NCBI GenBank assembly: GCA_040285745.1
Contig: JAUFOR010000008.1
Span: 2,106,505-2,170,504, forward strand
Length of the DNA: 64,000 nt
DNA from: Barthelona sp. PCE
Taxonomy: Eukaryota > Metamonada: BaSk clade
Direction of reading: 5' to 3'
The notes under the pieces are model-generated. The model worked only from the letters and a program-made list of their open reading frames with translations. It had not been told where the DNA came from and searched no databases. The translations under genes were made by a program, and so were the position numbers. Of this stretch, positions 8,836 through 18,853 are shown in pieces. The number at the start of each line of letters is the position of its first letter. Positions within the stretch are counted from its first letter, which is position 1.

Positions 8836-9945
8836 ATGGAAGAAGAGTTTTTTGGGCTGCATCAATTCAGTGAGTATGATCCAGATGATGTAATTAGTGA
8901 AGAAATAGATTTTGCCAGTTTATCTCTGGAAGAAGGTCTATTCTTCAACATTTATTTTGCTTTATGTAACCACTGTGATGTCACACCTGCACCATGTATC
9001 ATTAAATCCTTTCACTGCATCTGCAATCTTCAAAATACCGAATACAGGAAATGTAAGCGAGCAGATCCTGTTCAATTCGAGATAGATAGTCAAACTTCGA
9101 CCATTGAAGCCGTGAAGCTGCAGATAACATCAAACATTACGGAATCAAACTGGAAGCTCATTAATATTGCACTACCTCTTTCAACTGATATAAAAGGTGT
9201 TAATTTCTACGGCGATCTGCCCGAAGAACACCACTTAGAAGAGATTTTTAAGCACAACTATACCTTTTTTGGTTTTGAAAACGTTGCTGACTTGAACCCT
9301 GTAATTAATTACTTACGCACATTTCTGACTGAATTCGACAATGGAGACACATATCTTCGCCAGCTCTTTGTATCAAATTGTCATGGAGAAGAAATTAAAG
9401 AACTTTTTGAAATTTTGTCATTGAGCAGAATAAGTGAACTGTTAATGGTAGATTGTTCACTCCATGCCGCAACAGACGCTCTCTACACGTTTCTTGACAG
9501 TAGGTCTATCACGCTACGCAAGTTAGGTTTTGTTAATTGTGATTTGAGTCCAGAAGATTTAGCTAATTTAGTAGAGTATCTCGACGAGCACGAAGCTAGT
9601 GAGACAGAGCTCGAAAGATACGGACCGTGGTCAGCTGATTTCGAGGCGATGTACGCCAAGAAGAAGAAGAAGAACGTATCATTCAAAAAACAGTATTTCG
9701 GCGAAAATGAATTCAATGCAAGAGCGATTAGCAGTTTAAATGAAGTTCCATTCTTCCCTCTAGAAGTTCTTGATTTGAGCTTTATGCCTATTGGGGATTT
9801 GCAAACAAAACTAATGTTTTATGCAGAAAAAAGTGAATGCTCAATAATAACAGAAGGTTGTTCATTAACTCTTGACACAAAGGAGGCTTTATTGGAGTCA
9901 CGATCTACATCAAGACTTGCAAAAAATGAAGAGCAGAATGAATAA
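8836..9945 (+). CDS. leucine-rich-repeat-like (RNI-type) protein
   Basis: 369 residues from the ATG at 8836; an upstream ATG at 8797 would add 13 aromatic-rich residues and is less likely. Several segments of the form LRQLFVSNC, ISELLMVDCSL, LRKLGFVNCDLSPED and LEVLDLSFMPI are ribonuclease-inhibitor-type LRRs in the C-terminal two thirds. The N-terminus is acidic. A Lys patch (KKKKK) interrupts the repeats near residue 280. Likely an interaction scaffold; substrate unknown. The stop TAA (9943-9945) lies inside AATAAA and is only 10 bp from the stop of the convergent kinase gene. Confidence 0.65.
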   Translation: MEEEFFGLHQFSEYDPDDVISEEIDFASLSLEEGLFFNIYFALCNHCDVTPAPCIIKSFHCICNLQNTEYRKCKRADPVQFEIDSQTSTIEAVKLQITSNITESNWKLINIALPLSTDIKGVNFYGDLPEEHHLEEIFKHNYTFFGFENVADLNPVINYLRTFLTEFDNGDTYLRQLFVSNCHGEEIKELFEILSLSRISELLMVDCSLHAATDALYTFLDSRSITLRKLGFVNCDLSPEDLANLVEYLDEHEASETELERYGPWSADFEAMYAKKKKKNVSFKKQYFGENEFNARAISSLNEVPFFPLEVLDLSFMPIGDLQTKLMFYAEKSECSIITEGCSLTLDTKEALLESRSTSRLAKNEEQNE

Positions 9946-9955
9946 AAAGTGTACA

Positions 9956-11920
9956 TTAGTATTCTGGAAATGCATATTGATGTTCAGCATTTGGATGACT
10001 GTAACTCGAATCAGATGAAGGAACGGAAAATATTGAAAGCTCCACCGAGTTCTGCACTAAAATGCTCTCAATATTAAGAACTATAACCTCTTTTATAACT
10101 GAAGGGTCATCAAAAGTGAGTGCAAAATGGGAAATATCATTGGGACATGTTTCAGCTGATAATGTTAGGAAAAAGAAATTTTCGCCTAACATTCGCATTG
10201 GCACAGCATCTATTTCAACATACGATGTTGAACCTGTCATTCTCACTTTCAATACTGGTCGATCAGTTGAATATGCTGCAGTCTTCCACAAAATAACGCA
10301 ACCTAGAACTGGCCTGATCAACTTCTGATGCTCACTGTTGTCCCATGCACACTCTTGGTTTTCCCACTGATAAAATACTTCAAGGTCCATTGGATTTCCA
10401 TCAAGCCCAAAGTGCGATGAACAGATTGTAACGAAAGAAGTCTCAAACACTTCCTTTTCTTTTGGGTTCGGAAACAAAACACTTCCACCTCCGCTACTTG
10501 AGAGGTGTTTCGGCTTGTTTCGTTCAAAATTAAGCTGGATTTCCAACTCCTCAATATTGACACGGAAGGTTTCAATCTCATTCTCATGCAGCGCCTTTAG
10601 CTCGGCAATTTCCTTCTTCTTGTCAAGGACTTCAGCTTCCAAACGAGCTTTATGTTCAGCCAAAATTCTGTTGTTACGGTGCACTGTTGTAGCATTTCTT
10701 TTCAGACGGTCATATGACTTCCTCAGCCTCTCAAGTGCCTCTTCAACATTTTCAGCATTTGTTTCACGTGATTCTTGCAGTAGAGCTTTGAGTTTCTGAT
10801 TTTCGTCCAGTAAATGCTGTTTTTCACGTTTGATAACCTCCCTCTCCTTGTCATACATCTCACGCTCCACGGACGCGTTCAGTTTAAGCTTTTTAAGTTG
10901 ATCCATTAAGGGAGAATACTGACGAGCACGTTGTTCAAACTCAATGAGTTTCAAAGCCAATTCATTATTTTCAACACGCAAGCGCTTCTGCTGCTCGTCA
11001 AGAACCATGACGTTGAGCTCATGCTGCCTGCGCTGGAAATCGAGCTTTAACAATGACATTGCATGCATCATCACAGGGAAATTGAGAACGTCAGTCACTG
11101 TTGGACGCGTAGATGGGTCTTTATCAAGCATGCACTGCACAATGAACTGCACAGCCTTGCTGTAACAGTCACCCAGAGGAGCAGGTGTTCGTCTTAATAT
11201 CATCTGAATTAAAATCATCTGATTACTTGCTTTGAAGGGGACAGAGAGTGTCATAAGCTCGTATAATATAACACCGAGACTCCAAACATCACTCTTAGTA
11301 TTGTAAGGATCCCCATTGCAAAGTTCTGGAGAAAAATACAGTGGGGTTCCACAAAATGTCTTTGCGAATTGTGTGGAGCTGTTGAGAATGCGCCCAAGCC
11401 CCATATCCCCGATTTTGAGGTTTCCATCACTGTCAACCATAATATTAGAAGGTTTCAAATCCCGATGAATAATATTACTTCTATGGATAACTTTTAGGCC
11501 CTGTAGCAGCTGTACGAGCCACTTGAGTACTACATCCTCACGGAATAACTGTTTTTTTTCGATTTGACGCTTAATAATTCCATCAAGGTCTCCTTTAGAA
11601 CAATACTCCATAATAATGTAAAGTTTCCGGTTTTGACAAAAGTGGCCATAGTAGCGCACAACATATGGACATCTAATTTTATGCATTACGGTTATCTCAT
11701 TTTGCAAGGCACTGATCTCCCGTTTTGAGGCGTTACCGATAGGGATCTCCTTTAAAACGCAGCTCAGCCCATCCCTGCGACGTGTTGCTCGATAAACCAC
11801 GCCAAAAGCACCGCGCCCGATGGGCTGTGGCACAATATCAAAATCATCAAGTGGGGTGGGGTTCACAGGCCTTCTTTGAGGCTCTTGAACCTCGCCACCG
11901 GATTTTGGACTTTCTGTCAT
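9956..11920 (-). CDS. NEK-like serine/threonine kinase with coiled coil and C-terminal beta-rich domain
   Basis: 654 residues. The kinase domain spans about 28-290: Gly loop GRGAFG (35-40), ATP-binding Lys57, Glu75, catalytic HRDLKPSN (152-159), DMG in place of DFG (172-174) and SPE (197-199). The HRDLKPSN plus short activation loop with FCGTPLYFSPE is typical of NIMA-related kinases, which control flagella and mitosis. A coiled coil follows (about 295-480), as in most NEKs. The last 150 residues are beta-rich and contain no NEK domain I know; they could be a cargo- or lipid-binding domain. All catalytic residues are present, so an active kinase is expected. Confidence 0.85.
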   Translation of the reverse strand: MTESPKSGGEVQEPQRRPVNPTPLDDFDIVPQPIGRGAFGVVYRATRRRDGLSCVLKEIPIGNASKREISALQNEITVMHKIRCPYVVRYYGHFCQNRKLYIIMEYCSKGDLDGIIKRQIEKKQLFREDVVLKWLVQLLQGLKVIHRSNIIHRDLKPSNIMVDSDGNLKIGDMGLGRILNSSTQFAKTFCGTPLYFSPELCNGDPYNTKSDVWSLGVILYELMTLSVPFKASNQMILIQMILRRTPAPLGDCYSKAVQFIVQCMLDKDPSTRPTVTDVLNFPVMMHAMSLLKLDFQRRQHELNVMVLDEQQKRLRVENNELALKLIEFEQRARQYSPLMDQLKKLKLNASVEREMYDKEREVIKREKQHLLDENQKLKALLQESRETNAENVEEALERLRKSYDRLKRNATTVHRNNRILAEHKARLEAEVLDKKKEIAELKALHENEIETFRVNIEELEIQLNFERNKPKHLSSSGGGSVLFPNPKEKEVFETSFVTICSSHFGLDGNPMDLEVFYQWENQECAWDNSEHQKLIRPVLGCVILWKTAAYSTDRPVLKVRMTGSTSYVEIDAVPMRMLGENFFFLTLSAETCPNDISHFALTFDDPSVIKEVIVLNIESILVQNSVELSIFSVPSSDSSYSHPNAEHQYAFPEY

Positions 11921-12087
11921 TTGAAGAAGACAAAAAAATCAATAAACAAGAAAAAAATACCTGTGAATCACACGTTTTACTGCTAATAGTGGTTTCCTTC
12001 TATTAAAAGGCTGCTACATGTTTAAGATAGCAATCCAAAAAAAAAACTTGTTAAAGGAATCAAACAAGAAAAACTGTTGTTAAAGCC

Positions 12088-12249
12088 CTAACGACCTGAC
12101 TTACTGTTCAAAACAGCACCCAAAACAAATGTTGACACGACAATTGATGCTGAAATTGAAAAAACAGTTGTTCGTGCTCTGAATCGTTTAAATAATGATG
12201 GTTTAGGAGGCTTTGCCTGAGCTTGATGTGTGGATGAAGAGGTATTCAT
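12088..12249 (-). CDS. 53-residue single-pass membrane protein
   Basis: A short ATG-to-TAG frame in the 373-bp interval between the kinase and kinesin genes. It has a polar, Ser/Pro/Lys-rich N-terminus, a basic cluster (KRFRAR, residues 21-26) and one hydrophobic segment at about 28-47, then a short polar tail. Such topology fits a tail-anchored or small subunit of a membrane complex (for instance a Sec61 or TOM small subunit), but no family signature is visible. Codon use resembles neighbouring genes, which is the main reason to call it. Confidence 0.5.
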   Translation of the reverse strand: MNTSSSTHQAQAKPPKPSLFKRFRARTTVFSISASIVVSTFVLGAVLNSKSGR

Positions 12250-12293
12250 TAAAAAAAAAGATGATAAAGATGATAAAAGATTTACAAGCGATA

Positions 12294-14611
12294 CTATCTG
12301 CGCTGTGACAAATTAAACTTTCTAGTCTTTCTGAGGTTGTCCGCCTGTGTCTGAAGCTTCCTAGCCTTAAAGAAAGGAACCTCTTCGGGAGCCAGGTTGG
12401 CTAATTCGAGGGTATCAAACACTTCACCAACATCATCAGTCTTTGCTGCCATAGCAACCTCACCCTTGAATGTTGTCTCGAACAAGCTAAAGCCTTGGAA
12501 GATACGGTAACGAACCATATTGATCTGTTGACTCAGGAATGCCTTCTGCTGCTTTAATGAATCTAAGTCACGGTACTGTGCCTTATAGGCATCCTTCTCC
12601 TTTGTCAGGTCAGCACGGAGTGTGTACTCATCAACATCAATAACATTTGTGTCCTTGTTGCCGATCGCCTGAAGCTTCAAACGCAGTTCATCAATGTGTG
12701 CCTTTGTATCGTTGACCTCCGCAACCTTTGCGACCATTTCGGCCTTGAGCTCATCCATTTCCGACTTCTGAGCCTCCAGCTGGGAGTTCAGCACTGAGCC
12801 ATCACCGTCAAGGTACATCTGATACAGATCCTCTCTGTTCCTCGATGCGCTCACTGTCTCCACAGGCGTGTGGCTGTCCTTCTCGACTGGGGCTGCAACC
12901 GGCTCGACCGGTGCCTTGTGCATCTCGAACAGTGTTTCGTCGGGCCTCATGTTCGACTGAACAGATCCAACGACAGCTGTCGATCCAATAGCTTCACCGA
13001 CACCCTCATCGACTTCACCAGTGCGTGCGACGTTCTCTGCTTCAACAGCGGCCGCAACAGCCTCAGGCTTGCCCGACAACACAGGGAAATGACCGTTGAT
13101 CATGTCTTCGTATGAGACCTGGACACCAGAAGCCTTTGTGAGGTACTGCTTGACAGTCGATCCCATGAGCCTCATGAGCTCCAGCACCTGTCTAATCTGA
13201 CCGATGGACTTGATGTCAATATCCGTTGTTCCGTTGAGGAAACCCAGGACGGAGTTGCGTACCTCAAGGGAGTCAACGAAACGAGACTTAGGATCACGGT
13301 TGTTCAGCAGATCGTACATTGCGAGCTCCTGCTTTAGTTGACCGATTTCTGCTTTCTGTTCGTGAACAAGCGCCTCCAGGTCCTCCTTTACGTTAACCTT
13401 GGGCTGACTGTATATGTCTCCAAGTCTTGAAGCAAAACGCAGCGTTGCGAGACTCTCTTCCAATGTTTCTCTGATGGGATACACGCATGCTATCAATGTT
13501 GTAAACGCGTTTCCACCCACCGAATCACGGAGGATGTTCGTCAACTTGGATGAACGGAATGGCACGAATGCGTTGGGATTCCTCGCCTGCAGAATGACCT
13601 GCTCCAACAAAGAAAGAGACTTGTTAATATATTGGGCCTCCTTCAACAGCTGTCCGACGGAACCTGTCTTCTTGACACGTTCTGAACCGGCTAAATCAAC
13701 AAAGTGGACCTTAGAAGTCAGCACCTGACTCTGACTCTCCAGTCTGTTCTGCACTTGAAGGTATATCGAAATAATACAATGGGAACGGCTGGATGTTGAG
13801 TTCAACGAATGGCCCGATACTCTACGGTGACTCTCGCCCTCGAATATGTAGCTGAGCGCCTGACTTTCGTTCTCAGCAACAGGCTTGGTAAGACCCATGA
13901 TCTCTGCCTCGCCGTTGGGACCGGTTACAATCTGTAACCCCTCCCCGCTTGAAATTGGGTTGCCCAGAGGATCGGCAGGAAGATTACAAAGCAGATCCTT
14001 AATTTGATTCTGGTAAATTTCAATATATGAAACACGAACCGTAACGTTAAGGTCTGAACGGCGTTCAATCTCATTGAACAGGTCAGAGACTGCACGTGCA
14101 GCAATACCACGAGTGTTAAAAGTGGCGTCCGCACCTCCACTAACTGTGTAAGTCTTACCTGCTCCGGTTTGACCGTATGCTAGAATAGCGCCGTTGTATC
14201 CCTTGATGGCTTTTGCGATGATACTCTTGGCTGCCAAAGTGTACACTTGATCCTGGTTGGCTTCCTTGAGGATGTTCGTAAATTTATACTTCCACAGGTC
14301 CTGTTGGTTGTTAACAATGCCTGCTTCTGGATCGCGCGGAATATGAATGGAGATTTCCTAGGTATTAGAAGATTGTAGTGTGCATTTACGCAGAAAAAAA
14401 TGAAAATGGATTTGACCATATGATGCTTTAGACCATATAAGGACATCGTCCAATGCAGGGATGTTTGCTCTCCGGGATCAAAAACATTGTACTGCTCTTT
14501 TGCGTTAAGAATGCTATAAAAATATACGTTGTCTGTGACTTGGATCCTCTCCGTATCGAATTCCGATGTCGGCCTAAGCCTAATAAGCACATTGATCGGA
14601 GTCTTGCTCAT
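12294..14611 (-). CDS. kinesin-9 family motor (KIF6/KIF9-like), two exons
   Basis: Model: exon 1 14611-14528, intron 14527-14358, exon 2 14357-12294; 715 residues. Exon 1 supplies the first motor strand (INVLIRLRPT). Exon 2 continues with VNNQQDLW, diagnostic of kinesin-9, the P-loop GQTGAGKT (about 90-97), NSTSSRSH switch I, DLAGSE switch II, and after the neck 'LKQELAMYDLL', also shared with KIF9. The C-terminal half is coiled coil. Kinesin-9 motors act in the flagellar central pair/axoneme and in flagellar motility. The frame downstream opens at a GTG (14246) only because the ATG lies across the intron. Length is close to KIF9 (about 790). Confidence 0.9.
14358..14527 (-). other. spliceosomal intron in the kinesin-9 gene
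   Basis: 170 nt with 5' GTATAT and 3' TTCTAATACCTAG (minus strand). Splicing joins codon AAC (Asn28) to GAA in phase 0 and restores the conserved kinesin-9 N-terminus without gap. The CTAAT element sits just upstream of the 3' AG, reminiscent of the fused branch-point/3' splice site known in parabasalids and Giardia. Confidence 0.85.
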
Positions 14612-14895
14612 TGAAATGGTATATAAAAGGGAAAACAAAAAATTCATTCTTTGTACCAATCCAAACATGTAACAGTCTATATGTAACCCAAGTGAGATTG
14701 TATGAGTCTGTGTGCAATATTGAACCAGACTAACACTTCAAAAACCAGCCTGTTATCCAATCCTTCATAATGAGTGTTATTTTTTGCTCATTTACACGCA
14801 AAACAATCTTAATCGTTGTTTGCAAATTTTGAAGACAAAGAAAAGTTTGTCAATACCTTGTACCACTCTGCAATTCACTTTCATCCTCATTCTTA

Positions 14896-17404
14896 ATGAG
14901 CGATTTTTCAAAGCTCGATGGGCTACTCGCAGATGTACAGCGCATTGCCAAGGAGTTGCGCGTTGATCCTCCTTCGGTTGAACCACCAGCTATTCCGATG
15001 ATGAATAACTCAAAACCGATTTCTGAGAACGCACAGGGTTTGAATCCTGCCATGATGGCTGCCATGGAGCAGGACGCAAAGCGCAGGCTCGAAGATAGAC
15101 TTATTCGTGAACGAGCAGCTGAACCATTCAAAGAAGCTGGAAACAATCTATTCAGGAAGGGAAAACATAGAGAGGCCATTGAACAATACACTGAGGCGAT
15201 AACGCGCCTTAAAGATTTCTGGGATGCACGAAACAATAGAGCATATTGTTTTATTCTTTTAAATGAGCATAATGACGCTATGGATGATCTAAATGTCATA
15301 ATAGACGTCACTGACGGACTCATTGCACCCAGACTGAACTTGGATCGTATTAAATTCAGAGCGCGCGATCGTAGATCGATTTGTAACATTGCACTTGGTG
15401 ACTTCGCACTTGCAGCCGAGGACATTTCATGGATCATTGAAAACAGTAAGTACTATAGCAAGAACAGGAGGAGAATAAGCTGCTGTAAGCAGCTAATTGA
15501 GTTCATGAGGGATAATGAGATTGAAAATGACGTGAAGGAACGTGTTCAAGGTGTATACATTCCCCATATATTCTCAAAGGTGTTGCCTAGTAGCATAACT
15601 CAAAATATAGACATTTATTCCAGTTTCCTTTCCTTCGAATTTGCCCCTGTTCTTTTCCATTTCACTGCATTCTTTAGACAGCTGATGGGTGCGGATGACG
15701 CGCAGCTGTCCCGTACACAGGCTGTTATGATGGTGCACCGAAATCTTCCCGTAAGCGACGCCTTCAAGGGAGAACGAGACTTTAATGCGCTAAGTGCTGT
15801 TGGGGAATTCGGGTCACTGGATGACCCGGGTTCAATTCTTGAAAAGCTTCTTATCAACAGATTTGAGAACAGCGTGGTTTTTTTCGCTCTCATCGTTACG
15901 CTTTTGAAAAAGATGAAGGGTCCATATTCAGTCAGCAGCGAAGCATGGGCGCCTGTCTATGATAGCTTTAATACAGTTTCCCAATTAGAACAGGTTCATC
16001 GTAAGCTGGCAATTGCAATTTTGTTTAAGGTTGTTTCCAATTCTCAAATTCCTGTTCCCCAGCTAAAAAGCTTCAGCACTGCACTTTCTCAGTGTATTTT
16101 TAATGACGAAGAAATGTTGAATCATTCTCTGTTAGGTCTTATCACGATTCTTCATCCCTATGATTGTATCACACATACAACATTACAACGCTTGCATGAT
16201 TTTGTTTTGGATGTATACGTGTCAAAATCTACAACAATAGAGAAAAATAGGTTTTTTATCACAAACAGTTGCATGTGTATTAAAGTAGCAATGTCAACTC
16301 TTTTCACATGGGGTGAAAAGAAGCTGCTCTTCCCTGTACTTGTGCGTTTAATTATCAAACACCAAAATACAGTTGCCAACTCAATTGCGCAGGCAATAGC
16401 AGCAATGATTAGTTGTGAGGATGATAAGCAGATTCTACGGGACTGTAATGGATTTGAGGCCTTTATGCGCTGTGTAGGTGCAGGTAAGTAAAAAAAATAG
16501 TGTTTTCACATTTTCTCCCCCTTTTCAAAAGATGGTCGATTAATGAATGCAAGGTATCATTGTGTACAAGCGGCTTGGCGGTCAGATATTGTACAAAAAA
16601 GCAATTATCGATAATTTTGGGTTAAAATCAGAAGACAGAAATAGTGAACGTGTAGCTACGTTAATATATGCCGCATACTCGCAAACACACGAGTTCGAGG
16701 TCCCAGCTCAGCTACATACTGTTACAATGGCAGGGTCTCGCATACTTTTTCGGGAAGATAGTCACATTATACTTGCTGTTATCTTCTCTTGCACCCTTTC
16801 CGAGTCTCTATGTGACCTATACACCACAGGGATGCATGAGATGTGCTCAAAACAAGGAGAAGCCTTCCGAGGTTTCACAAAACAGGTTGCTAGTTTTTCG
16901 TTTTCGTTTTTGAAGGAATTCATAGTAGAAATGGCATCAATTGCATATCTCAGCCGTTTATCACAAGAAACTGTCACTGCTCCAGCCCCAGCACCACCTC
17001 AATCATCAGGACGTGGAATAAGGAGGCAGCGAAACGTAAATCAAATTGAAACGCAGCAATCGCGCGCACCTCCAGTTCTCCGCCGCCTCTTAAGCTGTTT
17101 TGATGCGGAAACAGTGACTGCAGCTGAATTCGTAGTGAATCCGTGTGACAGAGTTTATTCTGATGACCAGCTTAAGAGTTTCAACACTTTAGTAACAGAA
17201 AACCCTTGTCTGAGCAGCGAGAGGCACGTTACTACCGCTGTTTATGGTCTGAATGAACTAATTATTCATGCAATCATCCACTCTAACGCTTGGATGTTTG
17301 TGTTTACACCACACACACCAATTACCCCAGACGAATTGAACTCTGTGGTCTCTGACGTTCTGGAATTCAGCCAGTTCTGTTATAATGCTGGTATCCGCTC
17401 ATAA
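14896..17404 (+). CDS. TPR plus armadillo-like protein, TTC12-like, two exons
   Basis: Model: 14896-16483 joined to 16554-17404, 812 residues. Residues about 75-190 form TPR repeats of the co-chaperone type (AGNNLFRKGKHREAIEQYTEAI, ARNNRAYCFILL), preceded by a charged helix; the remainder is an all-helical, ARM/HEAT-like solenoid. TPR followed by ARM repeats is the arrangement of TTC12, a dynein-arm preassembly factor; UNC45 shares it, so the name is tentative. Exon 1 runs into a stop 8 nt after the splice site, and exon 2 has an in-frame stop just before it, so the intron is needed for one protein. A Pro/Ala-rich linker near 655-665 splits the second half. Divergent from kinesin-9. Confidence 0.75.
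16484..16553 (+). other. spliceosomal intron in the TTC12-like gene
   Basis: 70 nt with 5' GTAAGT and 3' TTAATGAATGCAAG. Phase 1 on both sides: codon GGT is divided G|GT. The upstream frame meets TAA at 16489 and the downstream frame has TGA at 16544, both inside the intron, so retention would truncate the protein. Confidence 0.75.
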
Positions 17405-17491
17405 CAAGAGAATAAAATGAGCTCACGAATTTACTAGTGCAATATCATTGTTTAAGATTCAAAGCAGCCGAAATAAGAGAATGTTAATACG

Positions 17492-18049
17492 TCACAATAC
17501 GAACTTGACAATATCTAACATCTCAGTTTCAAAGTCATAATCATCACCTCTAAACGCCAATGTGCCCAATCTAACCCGATAGCTGCTACACAGATATTTA
17601 TACACAACTGCAACACCCTGTTTCGGAGAAAGAAAATTTCCCACCTCTAATATAGGCCCTGCAACACATACCCTGTAAAACTCTTAGACGAACACAATAA
17701 TGTGACTGAGTTACTAAAAATTTTTAAAACGAGTGGAAAATCTTCTCTTTTCAAACAAAAGTGAAGGCATTGACTGGTCTAGAACAAACATACATGCTAA
17801 ATATTTTCTACAAAATTGGAAAAAATTGGTATATCCCGACTTACAATCATATACAGTACAGTACAATATTTCATTATTCAACAGTATAAAGTCCCAAAGA
17901 TCGCTGTAGATATCATGGAAGCGGTTTCTAATTCCTGGATGTGGTATTTTTGTATCCTCAATGCGAGAAAACTCAGTCAAATTCAGTTCTTTGTCATCAA
18001 ATAGCGTTCTTTGTTGAATACTTAAAAAGCATTCCGTTTTGCTTATCAA
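17492..18049 (-). CDS. coding-like segments of an unrecognised intron-split or decayed gene
   Basis: Two minus-strand open stretches look like protein: one from 18049 to about 17845 (no ATG at its start, preceded by an in-frame TAA) and one ending with TGA at 17494-17492. The second reads PILEVGNFLSPKQG, then YKYLCSSYRVRLGTLAF, then an acidic helix. Possible donors are GTAAGT (17844) or GTATAT a few bases upstream; several acceptors between 17659 and 17700 keep frame, so the joint is ambiguous. The 5' exon is not found. It could be a functional multi-exon gene or a remnant; family not recognised. Confidence 0.35.
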
Positions 18050-18262
18050 TTACGCATATTTTACGAGTATTTTGATAAAAACAACTGTTAACTGCAATAA
18101 AATTCTTTAAAGGTGTAAAAATAAAATTCTTTGGCCCTTTTGAAATGGAATGTCTCATATAAAGTGTAAAAAGTGGATCTGGTTAAAAGTATAAAGTGGG
18201 ACTCTAAAAGAGAAAGAAAAAAAAAGTATTACAGAAACTTTGTATCAAATTGTTCAAAATAT

Positions 18263-18651
18263 ATGTACAGTTTCGGACGACTTTTTCTCACCCTTGACAG
18301 TTTTCATAATCCATTACGGCTATTTTAGTAATCTTGGGAACCTGCATTCTTACATCTTCACTGTTCTATATCTCAAGAATTTACTCTGTCTACAGCATCT
18401 TTTTGATGAGTATTAGAGTAATAAACACTGAATAATTTGTCCAATGAAGTGGTAAAAAGAAAAGACAGGAGTTCAATTTAAGTTCAGCTACACTAAAATG
18501 GAATCATGTTAATGTGCTAACATTTACTGAAACGCTGGGAAATAAGCATTTTTATCTGAAACTGCATAACAGTAAAGATATTCAAAAATATCTGCATATA
18601 AGCACAGTGGACGAAATAAAGCCACCTTACATCAGACAAACATACGGTTAA
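18263..18651 (+). CDS. PH-domain segment (PDK1-type PH), probable two-exon gene
   Basis: Model: 18263-18327 joined to 18450-18651, 88 residues, intron 122 nt with 5' GTAATC and 3' ending CCAATGAAG. The product reads GRLFLTLDSFHNPLRLFY, then polar strand segments, 'VLTFTETLGNKHFYLKL' and 'DIQKYLHIS', matching the strand order and closing helix of the PH domain of PDK1-type kinases, where the last helix normally has Trp (here Tyr). The frame is open upstream of the ATG back to 18170, so a further 5' exon may exist. It would bind phosphoinositides if functional. No kinase domain is visible next to it, so it is either a lone PH protein or a gene fragment. Confidence 0.45.
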
Positions 18652-18853
18652 GTACCAATTCTATGACTTTTCCTAATGAATTCCAGACTATTAATGAATT
18701 GAATGCTAAAAAGATTGGGTCTCCATTTTTTGAGTTTAACCACTTTTGAATACATTTCAATGGCCAACTGGGGAAGCAGAAGCGATGCGTCACCTTGAAT
18801 AAAGTTTTTGTCTACATTTTCCTACAATTGATAACATATCCCTTTACACCACA
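18652..18853. other. intergenic, nothing recognised
   Basis: About 200 bp of AT-rich sequence leading to the DUF4395-like gene. No ORF, tRNA-like fold or repeat was noticed. Together with 18050-18262, which carries two AATAAAATTCTTT copies (about 18097 and 18121), it completes the otherwise gene-free part of this interval. Confidence 0.3.

Noticed and set aside
14180-14668. 162-codon minus-strand frame at the kinesin start as a separate gene
   Set aside because: Only its first 28 codons from 14611 are kinesin exon 1; the rest reads through the intron and then the wrong frame of exon 2.
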